Positions 8,393 to 15,783 of a DNA stretch of 24,802 nucleotides are shown piece by piece. Made by a program: the position numbers and the translations under genes. The DNA is from a virus. Each line of letters begins with the position of its first letter. Position 1 is the first letter of the stretch. The DNA lies in the IMG/VR virus record IMGVR_UViG_3300026521_000065, positions 1 to 24,802 of that record; one strand, given 5' to 3'. The notes below the pieces were generated by a model. It was not told the DNA's origin. It did no database searches and was given only the letters and a program-made list of their open reading frames with translations.

Positions 8393-11300
8393 TTATAAAT
8401 CCTTAGTAAGTTTTTCTTTTTCTTTTTTTATCATCTCAAGTTTATCTTGTAACTTTTTTATTTCACCGCCGGATATATCAGTGTTTAATAATCCCCGAGT
8501 CATGTTACCCGCCTTGTTATAGAGTATACCCGCACCTACGGATCCAGCGTAGGCGATGGCTTGATTGCCTGTGACTATACTACCCGCTGCAGAAGCTATA
8601 GTGACAATATCACCAGTAATTTTGTAGGCAGCCGCCATACCAGCATCTTTGAAATAGTCTTTTGTACCAGTCAGTTTCTCATAGTCTGCACTCATCTTAC
8701 TTAAGTAATCATTAGCCTTATTACCTACCGCTCCACACATATGTTTATCATTCATGAAATCTACCAACGCTTTTTGATGATCATTTAGCGATTTAATATC
8801 AGTATTAATATCTGATATTATACTATTTGCTGTAGTATGGTTAATATTGTCAGGCACGTTGTTGACTACTTTAGTAGTATTCTTGTTTGTAATATTATCA
8901 TTATTATCCTTAGGAGTATCTTTAGAGTCCCCTATTAATTCATTTATTTTTTTATTAATAGTATCAGCTGCTTGAGATTTTTTAGCAGCTTTTGCGAAAT
9001 TAGCCGTTACATCCCCTTTTATATGAGACTTTTCAGCTATGTTGGTACCATTGTGAGAATTCCAATAATCATTCTGGTCTAGAAGCTGTTTACTTAACTC
9101 GGGTTCCAAAGTTTTAATATTTACTGATTCATTAATACCTTTATTAATAGGAGTGAGCACGTGAAATCTGTCACCACCAGCTATATAATTATCATAATTA
9201 TAAGATCCAGCCATATGAGATGTATCTTCACTAGAATGGTGTAGAGGTTGAAACCCTCCTTGCATATACATACTCAGAGTCTGCATTTTATTTTGTAGTG
9301 CAATTGAATCCACTTTTAATGTGTACGGTTCAAAACTGTTACTGGCGAAATGTGGCTGAAGTACAGCACACGCAGGGTTACCGACCGCTACGGCAAATTT
9401 AACCCCTGCATCTACTATATCTTGTAAACCAGTAGTCTTTAAATCATCGCCTACTTTGTTTACATCTTTGGATGTCTTGTGCGCAAATGAAGTCCAGTCA
9501 TCACCAACATCATGCGTTATATCACTTGCGCTCTTACCTCTAGCGGTATCGTCAACTATAGTCCCAACGGTTTTTACCACTGTAGCAGCCGTACCAACAG
9601 TTGCATCAGCTATTACTACAGCTGTATCCATACTAAGCTGAACATAATCCTGAAGATTAGACAAAGGGTGTTCTGCAATATCTTTTGCTTCTTCCCGAAC
9701 AGCGTCACCTAAATCTTTAGCTGCGTCATAACTATTTTCAGCCCAGGTTTCAGTATCACTATATGCTTTCTCTACGACCTTCTCTGCTTTATGGTAGGTT
9801 TCTCTTGGATGTGTAGCGGCATAGTATGTTTTATTTGTTATATTAACAGCGGATTTTACGACGGCTTTTCCACCTTTTTGAATTACATCATTAGCGTCAT
9901 CCAACCAATCAAATACATCTTTCTGATACCATTTTTTACTTTTTTTAGTATGAGCTTCTTTATATTTTTCAGTATCAGTTTTTTCATTATCGTACTCTGT
10001 CGTAAATAAACTGTTTAATTTATTATCAATATCCTTATCAGTATAACCGTTGACATATTTCATTAAATTATCTTGCTGAACTTTAGAGTAAGTATTTTTA
10101 AGTAGCATAGACTGTATTTTTTGGAATCTCTCATTTCTAATCTTATCTAAATTATTACCTTCATTTACTGTCTTTTTAATTTTCTCCCACATCTTACTTT
10201 TTCGTTTAGTATTCACAGCCTTATTAATTATATCTTTACTGGCAAATATATCCTTACGTTTGAGCCTATCTGCAGTCTCTTTTGCGACATCTTTTACCTT
10301 TTCTGTATGGAATTCACCTAACACTTTAGTAGTGGTGGTAGTCTTTGTACTCTTTGATTGATATTTGTCATTGTCATATTCTAGAGTAGCCTTATACTCT
10401 CCATCCACTTTATTGCCGTTTATAAACACTTCTGTACCAGTTATATGCTTAACCTTATATTGTGTTATGGTTGATTCAGTGACTTTTTTAGTTATGTATT
10501 GTTGTGTTATACCGTTGTCTAGTTCGTTCTCATTAGCTTCATAATGAACATCTCTTGTGTCGCGAGTTTTAGCGCCATAAATATAAGCTCTACCAGAGGC
10601 GTCTGATTCTATTTTATCTACACTCTTTATATGGACTTTTTCTAATAGATTACTATAAAAAGTGGATGCATCATGTTTTATGAAATCAAGTGCATCTGTT
10701 TTAGACATGTGTTTATCTGCTATAGTCTTCAAGACTGCCTTAGTATGTAAACTTGTGTATTTGTCAATAAAAGTGTTGTCATACACCTTATTTTTTTCAC
10801 CTATTGATTGAGTATGGTAGTATTGAGTTTTTACTGCATCGTAGAAGTGTGATAAATCATCTAATTTCAGTAACCCTTTATCAATATTATCATTTACTAC
10901 CTTTAATTGAGATGTGCTGTTGGTATATTTTTCTGTATGCTTACCATCAAAGTTTAATAAAGAACTAGTGTACTGACTCTTTTCATCTATTTTTATATCT
11001 TTCGCTAATTTATCAGTCAGTGCCTTAGCCTGATCTTTAATTTTTAATTTTATCTCTTTTGTGACATCGGTTAAGCTAAGCTTAGATTCCCCATTGGCTT
11101 TTTTGATTAAATTATTTAACGATGTTAATTTCTTTGATAGGTCTAAATCATTGAAAAGTTTATCAGTTAATAACTGTTCAGTATCCTTAGATAATAGGTC
11201 AGTAGTATCTATATTTTCACCATTAAGTGAAATATTGTATTTATAGTTTTCCCATTCGTAAGGTGTTCTATATTCTTGCTCAGCGGCTGAACTACTATCT

Positions 11301-12058
11301 ATAAATTTATTGATGTTTATAGAGTTAACGAGCTCCGTATATGCCGAATTTGCCTTATCAGCCTCTTTTATCTCTTGTTCGTGTTGTTTTCTTTTATATA
11401 TATCAGTTTTTACTTTATCATATAAAGTATTACTATGCAGAGATTTTCGTAATTTTATTAAATCTTTATTATACTTACTTTGGTATATCCTACGGATACT
11501 GTATTTTGCGTGTGTTTCTTCGTGTTTAATTCTATTATCAAATCTATGAATTAAATTATTATAATAAGAATCACTGACTACTCCTCGTCCATGTAATTTA
11601 TGTTGCCATTTACGTTCTAGTGTACGTTGTGCCATCATCTTATTATAGGAAGCCCTATCAGTGATCCTACTAACGGCTTTTTGATTGTTTAGATGTTTTA
11701 ACGTACCATCTTTATTTTTGTCTTGAGCTATTAAAGTCTTTCTATTAGTATATCGTTCTTTTATAGGATCTAAATAGTGGGCTTCAATTTTATCAGCTAG
11801 AGACTTATACTCATCTGTAGACTCAATGTGTTTTAAATAATTTAAGTCATTACTAATAGTTGTAAAATCATTTTGTATATCTGTACTTTTTACATTACTG
11901 AACACGGACTTAATATCAGCAGTTGTGAAACCACTGAATATATCCGTACCTTTTACACTATCTTGAATAAATTTAATATTCGCTGTAAAATCATTTTGTA
12001 TATCTGTACTTTTTACATTATTTATTACAGCTCCCGTGGTTTCAATTGAAGATTTCAT
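8393..12058 (-). CDS. Giant helical structural protein, 1221 aa, with N-terminal repeats
   Basis: ATG at 12058 has only a weak ribosome binding site but lies 5 nt after the preceding stop, so translational coupling is likely. The N-terminus has three copies of a 12-residue motif: NVKSTDIQNDFT at 14-25 and 55-66, and the divergent SVKGTDIFSGFT at 34-45. Residues about 70-700 are Lys/Asp/Glu-rich and mostly helical. Two less polar stretches follow, near 815-850 (rich in Ala/Val/Thr) and 1140-1190 (GDIVTIASAAGSIVTG and on). The last 25 residues are a charged helix. It could be an elongated tail component, a tape-measure-like protein or a further ejected protein, since the two hydrophobic regions could contact membranes. 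No catalytic motif is seen, and I do not recognise the family. Confidence 0.55.
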   Translation of the reverse strand: MKSSIETTGAVINNVKSTDIQNDFTANIKFIQDSVKGTDIFSGFTTADIKSVFSNVKSTDIQNDFTTISNDLNYLKHIESTDEYKSLADKIEAHYLDPIKERYTNRKTLIAQDKNKDGTLKHLNNQKAVSRITDRASYNKMMAQRTLERKWQHKLHGRGVVSDSYYNNLIHRFDNRIKHEETHAKYSIRRIYQSKYNKDLIKLRKSLHSNTLYDKVKTDIYKRKQHEQEIKEADKANSAYTELVNSININKFIDSSSAAEQEYRTPYEWENYKYNISLNGENIDTTDLLSKDTEQLLTDKLFNDLDLSKKLTSLNNLIKKANGESKLSLTDVTKEIKLKIKDQAKALTDKLAKDIKIDEKSQYTSSLLNFDGKHTEKYTNSTSQLKVVNDNIDKGLLKLDDLSHFYDAVKTQYYHTQSIGEKNKVYDNTFIDKYTSLHTKAVLKTIADKHMSKTDALDFIKHDASTFYSNLLEKVHIKSVDKIESDASGRAYIYGAKTRDTRDVHYEANENELDNGITQQYITKKVTESTITQYKVKHITGTEVFINGNKVDGEYKATLEYDNDKYQSKSTKTTTTTKVLGEFHTEKVKDVAKETADRLKRKDIFASKDIINKAVNTKRKSKMWEKIKKTVNEGNNLDKIRNERFQKIQSMLLKNTYSKVQQDNLMKYVNGYTDKDIDNKLNSLFTTEYDNEKTDTEKYKEAHTKKSKKWYQKDVFDWLDDANDVIQKGGKAVVKSAVNITNKTYYAATHPRETYHKAEKVVEKAYSDTETWAENSYDAAKDLGDAVREEAKDIAEHPLSNLQDYVQLSMDTAVVIADATVGTAATVVKTVGTIVDDTARGKSASDITHDVGDDWTSFAHKTSKDVNKVGDDLKTTGLQDIVDAGVKFAVAVGNPACAVLQPHFASNSFEPYTLKVDSIALQNKMQTLSMYMQGGFQPLHHSSEDTSHMAGSYNYDNYIAGGDRFHVLTPINKGINESVNIKTLEPELSKQLLDQNDYWNSHNGTNIAEKSHIKGDVTANFAKAAKKSQAADTINKKINELIGDSKDTPKDNNDNITNKNTTKVVNNVPDNINHTTANSIISDINTDIKSLNDHQKALVDFMNDKHMCGAVGNKANDYLSKMSADYEKLTGTKDYFKDAGMAAAYKITGDIVTIASAAGSIVTGNQAIAYAGSVGAGILYNKAGNMTRGLLNTDISGGEIKKLQDKLEMIKKEKEKLTKDL
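11861..12020 (-). repeat. Pair of perfect 37-bp direct repeats near the 5' end of the 1221-aa gene
   Basis: Positions 11861-11897 and 11984-12020 are identical over 37 bp, with starts 123 bp (41 codons) apart. They encode the two exact NVKSTDIQNDFT motifs. A third, diverged copy lies between them at about 11923-11960. The protein units recur every 20-21 residues. Identity at DNA level, including third codon positions, indicates recent duplication or gene conversion. Confidence 0.95.
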
Positions 12059-12063
12059 TTATT

Positions 12064-13077
12064 TTACACTTTTTTTGCTCCAACATTTGTAGGAGCTGTT
12101 ACAGTAGTTAGAGCAGTGATGGCAGCATAATAGGTATTCCATTGGTCCTCGTCTACATCAAGACCTCCAGCCCCGAATGTACCCATAGTATCTCCCATAG
12201 CATCGATAGCTTTAATTAGTTTATTATCTCTTACTTGTTCAGCCATAGATTCTTTCTGCTGTATTACTAACTGTGTATCAGCCTCCGCTTTATTTAATTG
12301 AGCTTCAGCTGCTACTATCTGTCGTTCTACTAAAGTTTGTTGTGATGCCATAGTAGCTAATTCTTGTGGGCGCTTTTCTTTTCTGTCTTCAATTTGTTCT
12401 TGTAATGATTCTATTTGTTTTTCGACAACGGCAGTTTCTCTATTTAATTTCTGTAGTTGTGCTTGAGTACTAATGTTTTTGCGTTTGGTGTTTTCTTTTA
12501 ATTCAGTTAACGATGCTTCACTTATTTCTATATCTTTTTCTATTTTAACTATATGACGTTCTCCAGCTAAATTTTCAATATTCTTGGCTTTTATCTCTAC
12601 GTCAGTCAGGTTTCTACTATGAACGATGTCTTCTTCAGTTTTAACTATCTGTCTCTCTAATAGTACATGTTGAATATCTGACCCCTCACGTTCTTTTATA
12701 CCGTTCAATTTCATTTCTTCTTTTTGTACATCCTTTAGTTCTCTATCTTTAGCGCCACTTAACTTTAGCTCCTCTTTTTGAGTTTCAAGCATTTCAATTT
12801 CTTTTTCATCTTTGGCTATCTGTCTTTGAGCTGCTATTATCTGGACTTCGTTCATCTCTAATTGTTTCTCTCTAAGTTTTAAGTCACTCTCTAAGGAGTC
12901 TTGTTGTTGGACTATCTGAGCCGAAGCCAAAGTGACTTTGTCTATTATATCAGCTAGTATTTTAGCGTAAGTATCTGAATCTATTTTATCGTCATCATAA
13001 GCGTCATCTAACGTTTTAGATGCCTTAGCTATTAATATATCATACACTGCACTTATTTTATTAGTATCTATAGCCAT
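12064..13077 (-). CDS. Coiled-coil phage protein, 337 aa, long paralogue of the upstream gene
   Basis: ATG at 13077 overlaps the preceding stop by one base (TAATG) and follows a strong AGGAAGGAG site. Residues 1-60 form a domain matching residues 15-70 of the 128-aa protein just upstream: both have V-x-D-x-L near the start, a LD-x-x-Y segment, Y-A two-thirds through, and S-x-Q near the end. Residues 60-290 are a long run of heptad-like helices with repeated ERQIV, EKQI and ERHIV motifs. The C-terminus (290-337) is less charged and contains GTFGAGGLDVDEDQW. A very long coiled coil in a virion operon suggests a fibrous or neck/tail role. Proteins with this pattern are common hypotheticals in phage structural modules; the exact job is not known to me. 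Confidence 0.6.
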   Translation of the reverse strand: MAIDTNKISAVYDILIAKASKTLDDAYDDDKIDSDTYAKILADIIDKVTLASAQIVQQQDSLESDLKLREKQLEMNEVQIIAAQRQIAKDEKEIEMLETQKEELKLSGAKDRELKDVQKEEMKLNGIKEREGSDIQHVLLERQIVKTEEDIVHSRNLTDVEIKAKNIENLAGERHIVKIEKDIEISEASLTELKENTKRKNISTQAQLQKLNRETAVVEKQIESLQEQIEDRKEKRPQELATMASQQTLVERQIVAAEAQLNKAEADTQLVIQQKESMAEQVRDNKLIKAIDAMGDTMGTFGAGGLDVDEDQWNTYYAAITALTTVTAPTNVGAKKV

Positions 13078-13463
13078 TACTGACTCCTTCCTATTTTACT
13101 TTGATTCATAATTTCTATTTCAGTACCTAATTTGTCTATACTCATTTCTGCTAATGCTAATTGTCTTTCCAAAGTATTTTTTTGTACTTCCGCTGATTTA
13201 ATTTGTATATCTTTTAGTTCAATATCTTTAGTCGCGGCATCGATCTGTTTTTCTATGATGCCCTCCTGCAGTGCAAATTGTACTGATTCTGCAATGACAC
13301 TTTGTACACTCCCTAAGTATACGTTAGCATACTCCGCCCCTTTTATTCTACCTAAGTTGTACTGTTTATCTAAATGGGCTGTAACTGCTTTCATTAATTG
13401 ATCAAACACACCTGTACCATCAACCACCCCTGTAGTGATATCTTCAATACTAATATTTGTCAT
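13077..13463 (-). CDS. Conserved hypothetical phage structural protein, 128 aa
   Basis: The sequence has FDQLMKAVTAHLDKQY, then GRIKGAEYANVYLGS, then a Gln/Ile/Leu-rich helix to the end. I have the impression of short phage proteins with the pattern FD-x-L-M, H-L, GRI-x-G-x-x-YA, usually of unassigned function, near head and tail genes. ATG at 13463 has a weak upstream AGGT. It is translationally coupled to its larger paralogue downstream. All-helical, no membrane segment, no catalytic residues visible. A head-completion, neck or tail-associated role is the reasonable guess from context. Confidence 0.6.
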   Translation of the reverse strand: MTNISIEDITTGVVDGTGVFDQLMKAVTAHLDKQYNLGRIKGAEYANVYLGSVQSVIAESVQFALQEGIIEKQIDAATKDIELKDIQIKSAEVQKNTLERQLALAEMSIDKLGTEIEIMNQSKIGRSQ

Positions 13464-13471
13464 TTTTATAC

Positions 13472-13861
13472 CTATAAATCTTGTGCAATATAAATTACAT
13501 TAAAGTCTGCTGCTGCACTTAACAAATTCTTGAATGTTAGTGTACCACATGCGTCAAGTTTAGCGCCGACTGTAGGCTTAGCACTTACGTAAATATCATA
13601 ACCATCAGATGCTGTCTTATTTGGATCTTCAGTAACTCTAGCCAGTCTAGCCGCGGTTACTATATCTGCATCAGCGTTTGGATCTACGTATATTTCATAA
13701 CTTCTATAAGTTACATCACTAGTAGTTTTTGTTGTTTCAGATGAATACATTTTACGTTGCGCCATATCTGTAGCATTTTCGATGCTAATTTCAGCTCCTG
13801 AGTCCTTATTTAATTCATCAATACCGAAAAATCTTGTAGATTTGAATGTGATTGTGCCCAT
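13472..13861 (-). CDS. Small virion-protein candidate, 129 aa
   Basis: ATG at 13861 follows AAAGGA with a 7-nt spacer, directly downstream of an intergenic hairpin. The protein is mixed alpha/beta with a balanced charge: a beta-like MGTITFKSTRFF start, a central TYRSYEIYVDPNADADI segment, and an Ala-rich C-terminal region ending in NVIYIAQDL. Its size and its place two genes after the major capsid protein fit a capsid decoration, head-completion or tail-completion protein, but no family-specific motif is visible. Function not recognised. Confidence 0.45.
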   Translation of the reverse strand: MGTITFKSTRFFGIDELNKDSGAEISIENATDMAQRKMYSSETTKTTSDVTYRSYEIYVDPNADADIVTAARLARVTEDPNKTASDGYDIYVSAKPTVGAKLDACGTLTFKNLLSAAADFNVIYIAQDL

Positions 13862-13885
13862 TATTATTCCTTTGTTAGTGTATAC

Positions 13886-13909
13886 TCAAACCTACCAAAG
13901 TAGGCTTGA
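13886..13909 (-). promoter_or_regulatory. Intergenic hairpin between the HeH/SAP-like gene and the 129-aa gene
   Basis: On the coding strand TCAAGCCTAC and GTAGGTTTGA pair over 10 bp (one G-U) around a TTTG loop. Flanking TATA elements could extend the stem past one bulged base. No run of U follows, so read-through is expected. It sits about 25 nt before the next start codon. Probable processing, stability or weak attenuation element. Confidence 0.6.
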
Positions 13910-13915
13910 TATATA

Positions 13916-14470
13916 CTATTTTTTAATACTTATATTCTCATATGATACAGCATATTTTCTAGTAAGCTTAGGTACTTTATTACCTGTTCGTCTACCATTA
14001 ACTATCTCATCTACATGATTTACCATTTTAGTTTCCACAGCTACATCTATTAGACATTGCTCCAACTCAATTGGTACATCTAATGGTACCGATCTACTAA
14101 TTCCAAAGTACTCATTTTCGCATGATAAGTAAGCAGTTGTAGTCATATGACTATCTCTTTTATCATTGTTAGTGATTGTAACTACTCTAGTTTTCATTGC
14201 TCTTGCTTTAGCATCTCTAATAGCAAATCTGATTCTTGCTTCTTTACTTATTGGTTTCTTATTTGATTTCACAGGAGTAGAAACTGTTTCATCCTTTTCT
14301 TCTTCTTCTTCTGTTTCTTCAACTTTAGCTGTTGGGATGTCCGAGTCATTTGATTGTTCGTTGTAGTAAGCATCAATAAGTTTTTGCATATCTACTTTAC
14401 TTTTTACACCTTTGAAATCAATTCCAAGCTCTGTAGCTTCTTTTTTTAATTCTTCCATACTTTTTTCCAT
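13916..14470 (-). CDS. Head-associated protein with HeH/SAP-like N-terminus, 184 aa
   Basis: ATG at 14470 follows AGAGGA with a 6-nt spacer. Residues 4-37 (MEELKKEATELGIDF, then a Lys/Val linker and LIDAYYNE) look like the small helix-extended-helix module of the HeH/LEM, SAP or Rho-N type, often present in phage structural proteins. A strongly acidic linker with a run of Glu (about 48-60) follows, then a basic patch (70-92). The C-terminal domain (95-184) begins RVVTITNND and contains ISRSVPLDVPIELEQCLID, recalling conserved phage proteins encoded next to capsid genes. Its position directly after the capsid gene supports a head role such as capsid binding, decoration or connector work. The N-terminal module may bind nucleic acid or protein; this is inference. 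Confidence 0.55.
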   Translation of the reverse strand: MEKSMEELKKEATELGIDFKGVKSKVDMQKLIDAYYNEQSNDSDIPTAKVEETEEEEEKDETVSTPVKSNKKPISKEARIRFAIRDAKARAMKTRVVTITNNDKRDSHMTTTAYLSCENEYFGISRSVPLDVPIELEQCLIDVAVETKMVNHVDEIVNGRRTGNKVPKLTRKYAVSYENISIKK

Positions 14471-14508
14471 ATTAATTCCTCTTGGGTTCTTTAATTATAT
14501 CATTAGTT

Positions 14509-14526
14509 GAGAGGGTCACCCCTCTC
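14509..14526 (-). promoter_or_regulatory. GNRA-loop hairpin just after the major capsid gene
   Basis: On the coding strand GAGAGGG-GTGA-CCCTCTC forms a perfect 7-bp G/C-rich stem closed by a GTGA loop, which fits the stable GNRA tetraloop class. It begins 11 nt after the capsid stop codon. An AT-rich stretch without a U-tract follows, so an intrinsic terminator of normal strength is unlikely. It probably protects the 3' end of a processed capsid mRNA or partly attenuates transcription. Confidence 0.65.
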
Positions 14527-14537
14527 GTCATCATCTA

Positions 14538-15740
14538 TTATCTAGACGCTAATACATTTACTTTTAGTAAAGTTGTTTCATTTAGTATAATTCCTGCGTA
14601 GAAGAAGTTATAACTGAAGAAACCTAGTGTACCGTATGGGTTTTCATTTGATACTTTAGCTGGAGATGCACTGTTGAATTTGATTTTACCATGACCTCTC
14701 AACCCAACTGTTGCAAATGAACCTTTTGTTGGGAATAAAATTGGGAATACATCAAAGTGACCTCTTGTACCATCATCTCCAGATGCAGCACCAGTGAATG
14801 ATAGTTCTCCTGCATAGTCTTTTGGCACTTCAGTACCTTTTCCTCTATACACTAACGCACTTTCAGATTCAATGAATCTAACATCATGCATAGCACCAAC
14901 TTCACCCTCAGCTAAGTTTGAAGCCCCCGCATATTTGAACGCAGGAATAAATACATAGTCATCTGTACCTCTAGTTAATGACTCTAGGTCATATTTAACT
15001 TCTGGACCTACTATCGCATAAAACGCTTTATTAATTGTTCTAGTGTCAATTTTTGTTGAACCAGTAACGATTGATGTATTTTTCTCAGCTCTATTTCTAA
15101 CTAATTTTCTAGCAGCTTTTCTGATTAAGTTGTAACTTACTCTATAGATATCATCATCTGAACCATCCGCAGCCTCTACTAACTCACCCATTGTATTTTC
15201 TGTTCCACCACCAGCGTATAACACATTTGTTGTTGATAACATATCCAATTGGATTAAGTCTTCTTGACGTCTGTTAGCTAAAGCACCTAATGCCTCTCTA
15301 TATCTAACTTGCATAGCATCTTCTGACCATAGCTCTACTTCATCAGTATAATCCATCATTTCACCGTATCTAGCAAAGCTAGCTTCGAATGTAACTTTTT
15401 GTAGTTTAACTTTATTAGTTGCACCCGCACCTTCTGTTAACCCTGCACCATTACCAGTTGTATCTGTAATGTTAGCCAATAACTCATCATAACTTCTTGA
15501 AGACAAGTATCCAAGTGTAGCAAAATCTGGGTGATCAGTTGTTCTATCATAAATGTTTAGAAATTTACTAATCTTGAATGTTTTACCCATTTTTGTAGGC
15601 ATTGATTTTCTGTCTGCCCATTGACCATAGATATTAACTTCTGTTGCTGCTTTTAACCCAGCCCTGTCATAGTAGTGAGTTATTGTATTAGCACCTGCTG
15701 TTGCTGTTGTTGTTCCATTTCCGTATGCGTTTGTTGCCAT
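14538..15740 (-). CDS. Major capsid protein, N4-gp56 family, 400 aa
   Basis: This is the HK97-fold shell protein, of the family named after coliphage N4 gp56. The pattern fits: an N-terminal YDRAGLKAATEVNIYGQWAD segment (about 24-43), KSMPTKMGKTFKISKF (45-60), a segment around residues 110-145 ending in DYTDEVELWSEDAM, REALGALANRRQEDL at about 150, a central domain with IVGPEVKYDLESL, and the late GTLGFFSYNFFYAGIILN (about 370-387). At 400 aa it has the family's usual length. I chose ATG 15740 over an in-frame TTG six codons upstream because AGGAGG at 15750-15755 sits 9 nt before the ATG and would lie inside the longer frame. The gene is flanked by hairpins, and its ribosome binding site is the strongest in the window, fitting high expression. 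It follows the scaffold gene. Confidence 0.9.
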   Translation of the reverse strand: MATNAYGNGTTTATAGANTITHYYDRAGLKAATEVNIYGQWADRKSMPTKMGKTFKISKFLNIYDRTTDHPDFATLGYLSSRSYDELLANITDTTGNGAGLTEGAGATNKVKLQKVTFEASFARYGEMMDYTDEVELWSEDAMQVRYREALGALANRRQEDLIQLDMLSTTNVLYAGGGTENTMGELVEAADGSDDDIYRVSYNLIRKAARKLVRNRAEKNTSIVTGSTKIDTRTINKAFYAIVGPEVKYDLESLTRGTDDYVFIPAFKYAGASNLAEGEVGAMHDVRFIESESALVYRGKGTEVPKDYAGELSFTGAASGDDGTRGHFDVFPILFPTKGSFATVGLRGHGKIKFNSASPAKVSNENPYGTLGFFSYNFFYAGIILNETTLLKVNVLASR

Positions 15741-15749
15741 ATTATTGTG

Positions 15750-15755
15750 CCTCCT
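15750..15755 (-). promoter_or_regulatory. Very strong ribosome binding site (AGGAGG) of the capsid gene
   Basis: A full AGGAGG lies 9 nt before ATG 15740. Most other genes here carry only AAAGGA or weaker. It decides the capsid start and fits the need for hundreds of copies per virion. Confidence 0.85.
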
Positions 15756-15765
15756 CAAGCACGCC

Positions 15766-15783
15766 GTAGGTCATTTGACCTAC
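15766..15783 (-). promoter_or_regulatory. Hairpin at the scaffold stop, upstream of the capsid gene
   Basis: On the coding strand GTAGGTC-AAAT-GACCTAC forms a perfect 7-bp stem with a 4-nt loop. The scaffold stop codon TAG is part of the 5' arm, and the 3' arm ends 10 nt before the AGGAGG of the capsid gene. With no U-tract, a processing or 5'-stabilising element for capsid mRNA is more likely than a terminator. Confidence 0.65.

Noticed and set aside
11330-11380. EADKANSAY in the 1221-aa protein as a lipoylation site for the LipM-like enzyme
   Set aside because: Only the DKA triplet fits. It lies in a long charged helix without the beta-hairpin and flanking hydrophobic strands of a lipoyl domain. 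No other protein in the window shows a convincing lipoyl or biotinyl domain.
13990-14050. VAVETKMVNHV in the 184-aa protein as a lipoyl/biotinyl-like motif
   Set aside because: The spacing and the D/M before the Lys do not match either motif, and the surrounding sequence is not a biotinyl/lipoyl hammerhead fold by eye.
14480-14510. Perfect TATAAT on the minus strand between the capsid and 184-aa genes as a promoter
   Set aside because: No -35 element at 16-18 nt upstream (that place is the G-rich hairpin), no extended -10, and such hexamers are frequent by chance in AT-rich DNA.
14509-14526. Capsid downstream hairpin as a rho-independent terminator
   Set aside because: The stem is strong, but the following bases are AACTAATGATAT, with no U-tract, and genes continue on the same strand.
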